Shown here piece by piece: positions 17,393 to 25,350 of a stretch of DNA of 64,000 bases. The stretch lies in NCBI GenBank assembly GCA_034927685.1, contig JAYFPO010000005.1:1-64000 (forward strand). The letters are read 5' to 3'. Each line of letters begins with the position of its first letter. Position 1 is the stretch's first letter. The notes under the pieces are model-generated. The model saw only the letters and a program-made list of their open reading frames with translations. It ran no database searches and was not told where the DNA came from. The translations under genes and the position numbers were made by a program. Source of the stretch: RGIG3159 sp034927685 (GTDB lineage Bacteria; Bacillota; Clostridia; Oscillospirales; Oscillospiraceae).

Positions 17393-17520
17393 GGGTAGCC
17401 CTCCTTCAATAAAACAAAAAATGGAAATGTCATCTCTGACATCCCCACTCAAGCCTGAGCCGAGTGATAGTCGAAGCCCGTGCGCAAAGCACTTCGTTGC
17501 AGCTATCATTCTTCAATTGT
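17393..17520 (-). promoter_or_regulatory. structured 5' leader of ssnA-ygfK, candidate riboswitch or attenuator
   Basis: The predicted transcript leader (about 128 nt) folds into three consecutive elements. First is a long interrupted stem closed by TGATAG/CTATCA and CGAAG/CTTCG (RNA 5' end side, 17463-17508). Second is a small stem ACTC/GAGT (17446-17464). Third is a 10-bp GAGA-loop hairpin followed by U6. An aptamer-like part followed by a terminator before the Shine-Dalgarno sequence is the usual architecture of transcriptional riboswitches or protein-binding attenuators. No known class was recognised. It could instead be an interspersed palindromic repeat. Confidence 0.5.
17415..17446 (-). 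terminator. intrinsic terminator inside the ssnA leader
   Basis: On the minus strand, a 10-bp stem (17446-17437 with 17432-17423, two G-U pairs) has a GAGA tetraloop and is followed by AUUUUUUGUUUU. It lies about 30 nt upstream of the ssnA start, so it would terminate the ssnA-ygfK transcript before the coding region unless an alternative fold forms. Confidence 0.7.
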
Positions 17521-17526
17521 AGCCTT

Positions 17527-17555
17527 ATTATAAGCTCTGCCGTCCCCAAATGCAA
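17527..17555 (-). promoter_or_regulatory. σA-type promoter of ssnA
   Basis: On the minus strand, TTGCAT (17555-17550), 17-bp spacer, TATAAT (17532-17527). The -35 box and spacer overlap the hairpin that follows the upstream deaminase gene. Confidence 0.65.
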
Positions 17556-17572
17556 GCGCGTTGGGGACGGCA
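17538..17572 (-). terminator. hairpin after the 8-oxoguanine deaminase gene
   Basis: A perfect 12-bp inverted repeat TGCCGTCCCCAA (17538-17549 with 17561-17572) lies 37 bp beyond the deaminase stop. The U tract is absent because the ssnA promoter occupies that position. Confidence 0.55.
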
Positions 17573-17608
17573 ATCCTGACAAAATTTGACAGGCCGATTT
17601 GTGCAGTT

Positions 17609-18961
17609 TCAGCGCAGATACGCCTCGCACTTTGCCTGCGCGTCCCGCGCGACCCGCGCCTCGTCGACACCGGTCAGGCGGCCCTGCCGGACGGTAAAGC
17701 GGCCCTGCACCATCGTATAGTCCACCGGCGCGCGAAGGCCGACGGTGCCAAAAACCGAGCCGGGGTCGAAGGTCGCGCCCACCAGCTCCAGCCGCCGGTC
17801 ATCCACCAGAAACAGGTCGGCGCACTTGCCGACTTCCAGCGAGCCGATGTCACTGCGGCCCAGCAGGGAAGCGGAGCCGCGCGTGGCCAGCTTCAGAATA
17901 TCGTAGCCCGTTGGCGCCCGATGGGAGGCGTGCAGCCGGTGCAGCAGGTAGCAGACGCGGATTTCCTCCAATAGGTCGGAGCCGTCCTGCGAGGCGGAAC
18001 CGTCCACGGCCAGACCGACCTTGACGCCCATTTTGAGCATTTCCGGGACGCGGGCCACGCCGGAGGCAAGCTTCATGTTGGAGACGGGGCAATGGGCCAC
18101 GCCGGTGCCGGTGTCCGCCAGAAGCCGGAGTTCTTCGTCCGTGAAGTGGATGCCGTGGGCAAACCACACGTCGTCGCCGATCCAGCCCAACGTCTCCAGA
18201 TACGCGAGCGGCCGCAGGCCAAACCGTTCCAGCGTATAGCGCTCCTCGTCTTTGGTTTCTGCCAGATGGGTGTGCAGCCGCACGCCGTACTGCCGCGCCA
18301 GCTTGGCGCTTTCCCGCAGCAGGTCGGCGGAGACAGAGAAGGGAGAGCAGGGGGCCAGCGCCACCTGCCGCATCGAGCCGAACGCGGGGTCGTGGTACGT
18401 TTCAATCAGCCGCGCCGAATCCTTCAGAATTTCATCCACGGACTGCACGACGCTGTCCGGCGGCAGGCCGCCGTCCTTTTGGGAGAGGTCCATGGAGCCT
18501 CGCGAAGCGTGCATCCGGATGCCCAGACGTGATGCCGCCTCAAACTGGGCCGCGAGCAGGTCACCGGACCCGGCGGGGAATACATAGTGGTGGTCAAAGC
18601 AGGTGGTGCAGCCGTTTTTCATAAGCTCGCCCAGACCAACCAGAGAGGAGAGCAGAACGGCCTCCTCATCGAGGTTTTTCCAGATCTCATAGAGGTATCG
18701 CAGCCACGGAAACAGCTCCAGATTCTGTACCGCCGGGAGGTTCCGGGAAAAGATCTGGTAAAGATGATGATGGGTGTTGATGAGACCGGGGTAGCAAAGC
18801 AGGTGACTGCCGTCCAGAGTTTCGTCGGCAGGATACGGCAGATTTTCGCCGATCTCCCGGATGACGCCGCCTTCTATGTAGAGGTCGCAGCCGCGCAGGA
18901 CGCGGTTGGCGTCGTCGCAGGTGACGATGGCGCGCAGATTGCGGAGCAGAGCAGAATGCAT
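17609..18961 (-). CDS. 8-oxoguanine deaminase-like amidohydrolase
   Basis: 450 aa from ATG 18961, with AGGAGGC at 18969-18975. The metal-site motifs are NTHHHLYQ (strand 1), HTHLAET, AHGIHF and AVDGSASQD. The stretch THHHLYQ with a following LELFPWL segment is typical of the 8-oxoguanine deaminase / hydroxyatrazine-type branch rather than cytosine or guanine deaminases. The expected reaction is 8-oxoguanine to urate plus ammonia in the cytosol. It lies directly upstream of ssnA-ygfK on the same strand, which fits a route feeding urate into anaerobic purine breakdown. Substrate is inferred from motif similarity only. Confidence 0.85.
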   Translation of the reverse strand: MHSALLRNLRAIVTCDDANRVLRGCDLYIEGGVIREIGENLPYPADETLDGSHLLCYPGLINTHHHLYQIFSRNLPAVQNLELFPWLRYLYEIWKNLDEEAVLLSSLVGLGELMKNGCTTCFDHHYVFPAGSGDLLAAQFEAASRLGIRMHASRGSMDLSQKDGGLPPDSVVQSVDEILKDSARLIETYHDPAFGSMRQVALAPCSPFSVSADLLRESAKLARQYGVRLHTHLAETKDEERYTLERFGLRPLAYLETLGWIGDDVWFAHGIHFTDEELRLLADTGTGVAHCPVSNMKLASGVARVPEMLKMGVKVGLAVDGSASQDGSDLLEEIRVCYLLHRLHASHRAPTGYDILKLATRGSASLLGRSDIGSLEVGKCADLFLVDDRRLELVGATFDPGSVFGTVGLRAPVDYTMVQGRFTVRQGRLTGVDEARVARDAQAKCEAYLR

Positions 18962-18992
18962 CAGAAACGCCTCCTAAACGATGAAAAAAGAC

Positions 18993-19021
18993 TTGCAATT
19001 CCAATTAAAACATGCTACTAT
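18993..19021 (+). promoter_or_regulatory. promoter of tRNA-Arg
   Basis: TTGCAA (18993-18998), 17-bp spacer, TACTAT (19016-19021), 21 bp before the mature 5' end of the tRNA. It is divergent from the deaminase gene. Confidence 0.6.
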
Positions 19022-19042
19022 AGTTGAGCGTTGAACGCATAT

Positions 19043-19119
19043 GCGCTGGTAGCTCAGTTGGATAGAGTGACTGACTACGAATCAGTAGGTCGCAGGTTCG
19101 AATCCTGTCCGGCGTACCA
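19043..19119 (+). tRNA. tRNA-Arg (anticodon ACG)
   Basis: A 77-nt cloverleaf: acceptor GCGCTGG/CCGGCGT (G1-U72 wobble), D-arm AGCTCAGTTGGATAGAG, anticodon stem ACTGA/TCAGT with loop CTACGAA giving anticodon ACG, T-loop GGTTCGAATCC, discriminator A and encoded CCA. ACG, read as inosine-CG, decodes CGU/CGC/CGA. Confidence 0.97.
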
Positions 19120-19155
19120 CGTCGGGACAACTTCGGTTGTCCCGACGTCTTTTTT
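19120..19155 (+). terminator. intrinsic terminator of tRNA-Arg
   Basis: An 11-bp perfect stem (19120-19130 with 19137-19147) with CTTCGG loop, followed by TCTTTTTT. Confidence 0.95.
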
Positions 19156-19223
19156 ATAGCATTTGACAGGTGCATTGTCAATCAGAGAACTATGTAATGC
19201 CGGATTTCTCCGGCATTGGGGGA

Positions 19224-19382
19224 TTACATGGATTGCACTACTTGCTTCGCGGCCTGCCTTGTGGACTCTGCTGCGGATTCAACCGCCTTTTTTACCTCAG
19301 AGCTCTGCGGCAGCATGGAAGATACCACTGCTCCGGCAGCCACACCCAGACCAAGGGTCAATAAGAAACCTGTTGTTTTCAT
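19224..19382 (-). CDS. small membrane-anchored protein (YtxH-like), unknown function
   Basis: 52 aa from ATG 19382, with a strong ribosome site GGAGGAGG at 19389-19398. It has one N-terminal hydrophobic segment (FLLTLGLGVAAGAVVSSML, about 5-23) followed by a charged amphipathic helix (SEVKKAVESAAESTRQAAK). The layout resembles YtxH-type small envelope proteins, a loosely defined group. It is probably anchored in the cytoplasmic membrane. No partner gene is evident. Confidence 0.7.
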   Translation of the reverse strand: MKTTGFLLTLGLGVAAGAVVSSMLPQSSEVKKAVESAAESTRQAAKQVVQSM

Positions 19383-19516
19383 AGTACACGCCTCCTCCAG
19401 GTACAGTATATGTCGGACCAAAAGAAATACGCGAAGAAAAAACAGGATTTTGTCCTATTTTCTTACAATTGTTTTTATGGTATACTAATTAATAAAAAAG
19501 ACGGAGGCTGGGTGCG

Positions 19517-20440
19517 ATGGCCATTGACGTGCTGCAGGATAAAATCAGAAAAATGAAGAATCCCACGATGTTAAGTCTGGACCCATCCCAGGATGTGGTC
19601 CCGGACTGCGTGCTTCAGGAGGGGTTTTCTGCTTATGGCGAGACGCCGCAGGGCCTTTCCCATGCCTATCTGACCTTCTGCCGGAATCTGCTCGACGCGC
19701 TGCGCGATACGGTGCCGGCCGTCAAGCTTCAGGCCGCCTGCTTTGAGGTCCTCGGCAGTTCCGGCACCGCCGTGCTGCAGGAGCTCTGCGTGATGGCCAG
19801 AGAACGTGGGTATTATGTGGTGATGGATTCCATGCGCGGCGAGCTGCCGCACATCGCGGCGCTCTACGCAGAGGCGGTGTTCGGCAGCGTGAAGATCGGG
19901 GAAAAGCACTACAGCCCGTATCCCTGCGACGGCCTGACGGTCAACGGCTATCTCGGCTCCGACGCGGTCAAGCCTTTTCTGCCATTCTGTAAGGACGCCG
20001 GAAAGAATGTGTTTTTGCTGGTTCGGACGCCGAACCGCTCCGCGCGCGAGGTGCAGGACCTGATTTCAGGCGACCGGGTGGTCCACACGGCGATGGCAGA
20101 CCTTGCCATGCGGTGGAGCACGGACCTCTTTGCCAAAAGCGGCTATTCGGAAATCGGCGCGGTCATGGGCGCAACGGATCCCCAGCTCCTTGCGGCGATG
20201 CGGCGGAAATACGACCAGCTGTTTTTCCTGGTGGCCGGGTATGGCGCCCAGGGCGGCACGGCCAAAAACGTCGCGGGAGCCTTTGACCAGTTTGGCCACG
20301 GCGCGATCGTTACCGCCTCCCGCAGCCTGATCGGCGCATGGAAGCGGGCGGAAACCGACGGCCGCGACTATGCGGAGCAGGCACAGGCGGCTGCGGAAAA
20401 AATGAAGAGGGACATTCAAAAGTATGTCACGGTGATCTGA
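19517..20440 (+). CDS. orotidine-5'-phosphate decarboxylase-like protein lacking the catalytic lysine
   Basis: 307 aa with the fold signature of type-2 OMP decarboxylase: substrate-side segment VKLQAACFEVLGSSGTAVLQ (69-88), phosphate-side GYGAQGG and a C-terminal ASRSLIGAW. In active enzymes the central motif is DxKRGD. Here the codons read D104-S-M-R-G-E109, so the catalytic Lys is Met106 and the second Asp is Glu109. It may be inactive as a decarboxylase, or have another activity on a nucleotide or sugar phosphate. No pyrimidine genes are nearby. It has a ribosome site GGAGG at 19503-19507, a TATACT -10 box at 19481, and its stop overlaps the next gene by 1 bp. Confidence 0.85.
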   Translation: MAIDVLQDKIRKMKNPTMLSLDPSQDVVPDCVLQEGFSAYGETPQGLSHAYLTFCRNLLDALRDTVPAVKLQAACFEVLGSSGTAVLQELCVMARERGYYVVMDSMRGELPHIAALYAEAVFGSVKIGEKHYSPYPCDGLTVNGYLGSDAVKPFLPFCKDAGKNVFLLVRTPNRSAREVQDLISGDRVVHTAMADLAMRWSTDLFAKSGYSEIGAVMGATDPQLLAAMRRKYDQLFFLVAGYGAQGGTAKNVAGAFDQFGHGAIVTASRSLIGAWKRAETDGRDYAEQAQAAAEKMKRDIQKYVTVI

Positions 20441-21483
20441 TGGCAGAGACGACGGTATATCTGATCCGGCATGCCGAGGCGGAGGGAAATCTGTATCGGC
20501 GGATTCATGGGTACTACGACTCCAATGTGACGACAAACGGCCTCCGGCAGATTGCGGCGCTGGAGGCGCGCTTCCGCGGGATTCCGGTCGACGCGGTCTA
20601 TTCCAGCGACCTGACCCGCGCCTGCCGGACGGCTATGGCCGTGGCGGACCCAAAGGGACTGCTGATCCGGCGCGACCCGCGCTTTCGGGAAATTTCCATC
20701 GGCGTGTGGGAAGACGTTCCCTTTGGCGAACTGGAGCAGACGGATGCGCAGCAGCTTTATAACTTCAACGGCGCCCCACGCAGTTGGAAGGTCGAGGGAG
20801 CGGAGGATTATGAGACCTACACTGACCGGTTCCTTTCCGGTCTAGAGGAAGCTGTCCGGGAAAACGCAGGCGGCAGCATTGCGATTTTTTCCCACGGCGG
20901 TGTGCTGTCCCGGTCTCTATCGCGGCTGTTACCCGACGCATGTGCCGGCCACAGCGACAACACCGCTGTGACCGAGCTGCGCTATGACGGTGCGTGGCGG
21001 CTCTCCGGGCAGAACGACAACTCGCACCTGTCCCCGGAGATCTCCACGCTGGCGCGCCAGAACTGGTGGCGCGGTGACCCGACGAAGGTGGACCATAATC
21101 TCTGGTTTCGCCCTTTTGAGGGCGAGATCGACTGGTATCTGGAGCTGGCCGACGATAAAATTCCCGTTTCTCCAATGGCGTCCATCCAGTTTGCCATGCT
21201 GGGACAGAAGCCGGTGGGTCTCCTCCAGCTTGATCCGGAGCGTGGCAGGGAGTCAGGGTATGGGAGCATCGACTATTTGGGACTCGCGCCCGGATACCGG
21301 TGCCGGGAGCTCGGCGTGCAGATGATCGGCTGCGCCGTCAGCTATTTCCGCAATCTGGGCAGAGCTGCCATCCGGATTTCGGTGCCGGAAGAGTACGGCC
21401 GCTGCACCTCGTTTCTGACGCGCGACAGCTTCCGACCGCTGTCGGATGGAAGCTATGAAAAGGACATTCGCGTGACGCTGTAA
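20440..21483 (+). CDS. histidine phosphatase fused to a GNAT-like domain
   Basis: 347 aa from ATG 20440, overlapping the preceding stop (TGATG). Residues 1-195 are a phosphoglycerate-mutase-type histidine phosphatase: YLIRHAEAEGN with phospho-acceptor His11, and the second His in IFSHGGV. Residues about 200-345 resemble an N-acetyltransferase: DYLGLAPGYRCRELGVQMIG fits the acetyl-CoA-binding turn, followed by a C-terminal RDSF segment. The fusion suggests an enzyme that dephosphorylates and acetylates, or binds, a small metabolite. Coupling to the decarboxylase-like gene suggests one pathway. Substrate is unknown. Confidence 0.8.
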   Translation: MAETTVYLIRHAEAEGNLYRRIHGYYDSNVTTNGLRQIAALEARFRGIPVDAVYSSDLTRACRTAMAVADPKGLLIRRDPRFREISIGVWEDVPFGELEQTDAQQLYNFNGAPRSWKVEGAEDYETYTDRFLSGLEEAVRENAGGSIAIFSHGGVLSRSLSRLLPDACAGHSDNTAVTELRYDGAWRLSGQNDNSHLSPEISTLARQNWWRGDPTKVDHNLWFRPFEGEIDWYLELADDKIPVSPMASIQFAMLGQKPVGLLQLDPERGRESGYGSIDYLGLAPGYRCRELGVQMIGCAVSYFRNLGRAAIRISVPEEYGRCTSFLTRDSFRPLSDGSYEKDIRVTL

Positions 21484-21492
21484 CAATAGAAA

Positions 21493-21533
21493 GACGCCGT
21501 CCATCCCCAGATGGGGAAGGACAGCGCTTTTTT
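21493..21533 (+). terminator. intrinsic terminator
   Basis: An imperfect GC-rich stem spanning 21493-21527, with CCCC/GGGG at its tip, is followed by TTTTTT (21528-21533), 10 bp after the phosphatase-GNAT stop. It lies between convergent genes. Confidence 0.85.
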
Positions 21534-21534
21534 G

Positions 21535-21807
21535 TTACTCCGCAGCCGGTGTGACGGTGGCTCTGGGGGTCGGACGCCCTGTGGCGGTGCCGGGGGTACG
21601 ATTGGTGGTGCGATCGCGATAGGTTCCGCCGTAGGCGCCGTTTGTGTCGCCAATATAGCCGTCGATCGCGGTGGAAACGTTGCCGCCATAGTCCACGCCG
21701 TAGTCGTAACCGTTCTCATAGCCATCGCCGTAATTGGTTCCCGCGCAGCCCACGAGCGCAGCGGCCAGAATGGTTACGATCAGAAGAAGTGCAATCCTTT
21801 GTTTCAT
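21535..21807 (-). CDS. small Tyr/Gly-rich lipoprotein, unknown function
   Basis: 90 aa with a lipoprotein signal peptide ending at LVGC (Cys21), then a Tyr/Gly/Asp repeat (YGDGYENGYDYGVDYGG) and a Thr/Pro/Arg-rich tail. The ribosome site TGGAGGAA is at 21812-21819. It is predicted to be tethered to the outer face of the membrane. No domain is recognised; low complexity makes homology hard to judge. Confidence 0.7.
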   Translation of the reverse strand: MKQRIALLLIVTILAAALVGCAGTNYGDGYENGYDYGVDYGGNVSTAIDGYIGDTNGAYGGTYRDRTTNRTPGTATGRPTPRATVTPAAE

Positions 21808-21947
21808 GTCAGTTCCTCCATACTGTTTTGTGTTGACAGTTGTAGTATCTGCGCTGATTCTGTTTTTAACCGCGTAAAGCGCAATTCAAAAATGGAAATT
21901 TCTCGCATTTTTTAAACAGATAGACAAAATCGGAGCAAGAATATCGA

Positions 21948-21976
21948 TTGATTTATAGCGATTCATGCGGTATAAT
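21948..21976 (+). promoter_or_regulatory. σA-type promoter of the polyferredoxin gene
   Basis: TTGATT (21948-21953), 17-bp spacer, TATAAT (21971-21976), 47 bp before the start codon. Confidence 0.75.
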
Positions 21977-22023
21977 GGCAAAGTGAAGACCAAAAAATAT
22001 TACGTTCGTGAGGTACTGATCGA

Positions 22024-22410
22024 ATGAAAAAGCTGACTGTGAAAAAGGGCGCGACCTGTATGGCCTGTCTGCAGTGCGTAACCGCCTGCTCCGAGGCGTT
22101 CTATAAGGAGTTCAATCCGGACAAATCCTGCATCCAAATCGTCGACCGCAAGGGCGTGGCCAGACCCATGGTCTGCGTCCAATGCGGCAAGTGCGCTGCG
22201 GCATGTCCCAGCGGCGCCATTACGCAGAACGCCAAGGGCGTGTACATGGTGAACAAGAAGCTCTGCACTGGCTGCGGCGCGTGCAAAGCGGCGTGTCCAT
22301 TCGGCCTGATGGTCAAGGCCGATGACAGTGAGTACGCCTCCAAGTGCATCGCCTGTGGGATTTGCGCCAAGGCCTGTCCCATGGAGATTCTCGAGGTCGT
22401 CGAATCGTAA
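22024..22410 (+). CDS. polyferredoxin-type [4Fe-4S] protein
   Basis: 128 aa with four Cys clusters: CMACLQCVTAC (13-23), CVQCGKCAAACP, CTGCGACKAACP and CIACGICAKACP. Together they bind up to four [4Fe-4S] clusters. The pattern is that of HycB/CooF-like electron-transfer subunits, which shuttle electrons between dehydrogenases, hydrogenases or reductases in the cytosol. It has its own promoter and terminator, so the partner enzyme is not encoded next to it. Confidence 0.9.
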   Translation: MKKLTVKKGATCMACLQCVTACSEAFYKEFNPDKSCIQIVDRKGVARPMVCVQCGKCAAACPSGAITQNAKGVYMVNKKLCTGCGACKAACPFGLMVKADDSEYASKCIACGICAKACPMEILEVVES

Positions 22411-22424
22411 TTCAACTGAAAATA

Positions 22425-22463
22425 GCAGCCGTGCCCAGAAGTGAAGGGCACGGCTGCTTTCTT
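22425..22463. terminator. intrinsic terminator between convergent genes
   Basis: A perfect 12-bp stem GCAGCCGTGCCC (22425-22436 with 22446-22457) is followed by TTTCTTG on the plus strand, with a T-rich stretch on the minus strand as well. Confidence 0.88.
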
Positions 22464-22471
22464 GTGTGGAG

Positions 22472-24064
22472 TCAAAGGGAAGCGATCAGTGCCTCGGCGC
22501 AGCGGAGGCCGTCCACGGCGGCGGAGGTGATGCCGCCGGCATAGCCCGCGCCCTCACCGCAGGGGAAGAGACCGCGCAGGGCCGCCTGCAGACCGTCATC
22601 CCGCAGAATGCGGACCGGTGAAGAGCTGCGGGTTTCCGGCGCGGTCAGCACCGCGTCCGGGCACAGAAAACCGCGCAGGCTCCGATCCAGCACCGGCAGG
22701 GCGGAGCGGAGTGTGTCCGTGATTCTTTTTGGGAGCACGTCATCCAAGTTGCAAAAGGTGACGCCGGGACGGTAGGTCGGCCGCACTGCGCCGAACGCGG
22801 CGCTGGGACGGGAAGCCAGGAAGTCCGAGAGCAGCTGCGCCGGGGCGCGGTAATCGCCGCCGCCCGCGGAAAAGGCAGCCTCCTCAATCTCCCGCTGCCA
22901 GCGGCAGCCGCCAAGCGGACCGTCATAGGGGAAATCCTCCGGCTTCAGCGTGACAAGCAGCGCGGAATTGGCATTTTCGCCGCCGCGGTCATGGTTGCTC
23001 ATGCCGTTTGTCACGACGCCGCCCGTTTCCGACGCTGCCGCCACGACGTAGCCGCCGGGACACATGCAGAAGGTGTAGGCCGAGCTACCGTCCGGCAGGC
23101 GGCAGTTCAGTTTGTAGTCCGCGGGCGGCAGGGCGGGATGCCCGGCGAACGGGCCGTATTGGCTTTTGTCGATGTCCGCCTGCCTGTGCTCGATGCGCAC
23201 GCCCATGGAAAACGGCTTCGGCTCCATGGGAAGACCCGCCTGTTCCAGCATTTGGAACGTATCCCGGGCGCTGTGGCCGATGGCCAGAATCAGGCGGGAG
23301 CAGGGGAGCGTATGAACGTTTCCCTGCTGCGTATAGGTTATGGCAGCCATATGACAGTCCAGTTCCGTCAGTCCGGTGAGCTTTGCACCGAAGCGGACCT
23401 CGCCGCCGAGGGACTCCACGCGGCGGCGCAGGGCTTGCACCACCTCCACCAGTACATCGGTGCCGATGTGGGGCTTTGCGTCGCAGAGAATTTCCTCCGG
23501 CGCGCCAAACTCCGCAAACCGGTGCAGCACATTAAAGACGCGGTCGTCATTCGTGCCGGTGTTCAGTTTGCCGTCGGAGAAGGTCCCAGCACCGCCCTCG
23601 CCGAACTGCACGTTGCACTCAGGGTCCAGCGCGCCGGTCTCCCAAAACCGGTTCACCGCCTCCCGGCGCGCCGTGGCGTCCTGCCCGCGCTCCAGCACGA
23701 TGGGGCGCAGTCCCGCCTCCGCCAGCAGCAGCGCGGCGAACATCCCGCCGGGGCCGAAGCCAACGACGACGGGCCTGTTTTCCGGGGGCGCGGCCGGTGC
23801 GGGCGGCTGGTAAGGGTGGTAGGCGGCAATGCTCACCCGCGGGCTTTTGGCCCGCGCGACACGCACGGCCTCGTCACCCCGGACCGAGACATCGACGGTA
23901 TAGATCATTCGCACATCCTGCTTCTTGCGGGCGTCCACGGATTTTTTGACCAGCTGCATCCGGAGAATTTCCTTCGGGGTACAGCCGAGCTGTTTGGCGG
24001 CGGCCCGCAAAAGCTGCGGCTCGCCATCGCCGGGGCACAGGGAAAGATCGCGAATTCGAATCAT
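22472..24064 (-). CDS. FAD-dependent dehydrogenase (COG2509 family)
   Basis: 530 aa from ATG 24064, which overlaps the stop of the upstream gene (ATGA). The first 90 residues are a small α/β domain (IRIRDLSLCPGDGEPQL) typical of this family. The FAD motif VVVGFGPGGMFAALLLAEAG (about 100-119) and the C-terminal GEGAGYAGGITSAAVDG segment that closes the flavin site follow. It is an uncharacterised but widely conserved flavoprotein family of Firmicutes and plastids. Coupling to the second flavoprotein suggests a shared substrate or redox partner. Confidence 0.9.
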   Translation of the reverse strand: MIRIRDLSLCPGDGEPQLLRAAAKQLGCTPKEILRMQLVKKSVDARKKQDVRMIYTVDVSVRGDEAVRVARAKSPRVSIAAYHPYQPPAPAAPPENRPVVVGFGPGGMFAALLLAEAGLRPIVLERGQDATARREAVNRFWETGALDPECNVQFGEGGAGTFSDGKLNTGTNDDRVFNVLHRFAEFGAPEEILCDAKPHIGTDVLVEVVQALRRRVESLGGEVRFGAKLTGLTELDCHMAAITYTQQGNVHTLPCSRLILAIGHSARDTFQMLEQAGLPMEPKPFSMGVRIEHRQADIDKSQYGPFAGHPALPPADYKLNCRLPDGSSAYTFCMCPGGYVVAAASETGGVVTNGMSNHDRGGENANSALLVTLKPEDFPYDGPLGGCRWQREIEEAAFSAGGGDYRAPAQLLSDFLASRPSAAFGAVRPTYRPGVTFCNLDDVLPKRITDTLRSALPVLDRSLRGFLCPDAVLTAPETRSSSPVRILRDDGLQAALRGLFPCGEGAGYAGGITSAAVDGLRCAEALIASL

Positions 24065-25278
24065 CGATTTGTTCCTTTCATCTGACCGGCCAGACGGCCG
24101 GAGGACCATGCCCACTGGAGATTATAACCGCCGCAGTCGCCGTCCACGTCCAGCACCTCGCCGCAGGCGTAGAGGGCGGGGCAGAGGCGGCTTTCCAGCG
24201 TATCCGGGTCAAACTCGCCAGTGCAGACGCCGCCTGCGGTGACCTGTGCCTGGTCCATGCCCAGCGTGCCGGTGACCGGCAGCGGGAAGGCCTTGACGGC
24301 TGCGGCAAGCTGATGCAGCTTCGCGGCGGACAGGGAGGAGAGCGGCGCGTCCAGAACAAGACCGCAAAAACGGACGACGGTGCGCCCCAGCCGGTTTTGC
24401 AGCACGCCGGTCAGCAGATTTTCCAGAGTCAGGGCAGGGAAGCGAGCGGCTTTTTCCCGCAGCAGCCGTTCCAGTGCGGCCTGCTCCATCTGGGGCAGCA
24501 GATCGAGAACGGCGGTAATCTCCCCGGCTGAAGCGGAGACGGCGCGGGAGAGCGCAAAGATGCAGGGGCCGCTGAGGCCGTATTCCGCAAACTGAATTTC
24601 GCCTTGGCTTTCACCCAGCGTTTCTTCGCCGCGCCGCAGCGAAACCGCTGCCTGTGTGCGGATGCCCTTGAGCGCGCGGACGCAGGCGGGGTCGGTGCGG
24701 AGCTGCACCAGCGCCGGATAGAGCGCGGTGCGGGTGTGGCCGAGGGAGGCGAGCAGGCGGTAGCCCGCATCGGTGCCGCCCAGCCTGCCGCCGGCAACGC
24801 CGCCGCAGGCGACGATCACCCGGTCCGCCGTGAACAGCTGGCCCTCGGTCTCCGCGAAAAATGCGCCGTCGCGCCATGTCAGCGCGCGTGTTTCGCAGCC
24901 GGTCTCCACCCGTGCGCCGCTTTGCTCCAGCGCGAGCCGCAGCACGTCCACCACGCTGCCCGCCTGGTCGGAGAAGGGATAGACGCGCCCCGATGGCTCC
25001 GCCGCCGTCACAAGGCCAAGTGACGAAAACCATGCAAGCGCCGTCTGCACGCCGAAGTTCTCCAGCGCCGGGCGGACAAAGTCCGGGCGCTGCCCGTGAT
25101 AGTGGTCCGGGCCGGCATGGAGGTTGGTGAGATTGCAGCGCCCGTTTCCCGTGGCCGTCAGCTTTCTGCCGACTCTGGCCTGGCGTTCCAGCAGTGTGAC
25201 CTGATTGTCCGGACACTCCGCGGCAGTCAGCGCGGCCGTAAGGCCGGAAGCGCCGCCGCCGATGATCAAAACCCGCAT
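24061..25278 (-). CDS. YhiN/HI0933-family FAD-binding oxidoreductase
   Basis: 405 aa. The N-terminal Rossmann motif VLIIGGGASGLTAAL, then GRKLTATGNGRCNLTN (family hallmark), an internal insert domain and the C-terminal GEVLDVDGDCGGYNLQWAWSSG flavin-closing motif place it in the BaiN/YhiN 'aminoacetone oxidase-like' group. Some relatives in gut Clostridia (BaiN) act on bile-acid side reactions, but orthology cannot be judged here. It is the first gene of a two-gene operon. Confidence 0.9.
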   Translation of the reverse strand: MRVLIIGGGASGLTAALTAAECPDNQVTLLERQARVGRKLTATGNGRCNLTNLHAGPDHYHGQRPDFVRPALENFGVQTALAWFSSLGLVTAAEPSGRVYPFSDQAGSVVDVLRLALEQSGARVETGCETRALTWRDGAFFAETEGQLFTADRVIVACGGVAGGRLGGTDAGYRLLASLGHTRTALYPALVQLRTDPACVRALKGIRTQAAVSLRRGEETLGESQGEIQFAEYGLSGPCIFALSRAVSASAGEITAVLDLLPQMEQAALERLLREKAARFPALTLENLLTGVLQNRLGRTVVRFCGLVLDAPLSSLSAAKLHQLAAAVKAFPLPVTGTLGMDQAQVTAGGVCTGEFDPDTLESRLCPALYACGEVLDVDGDCGGYNLQWAWSSGRLAGQMKGTNR

Positions 25279-25350
25279 GGTGGTTCCTCCTGCATACGCA
25301 TATTACTTTTTAGTATACTATAAACGCGGCGTCGGGACAAGTCCGTTTAC

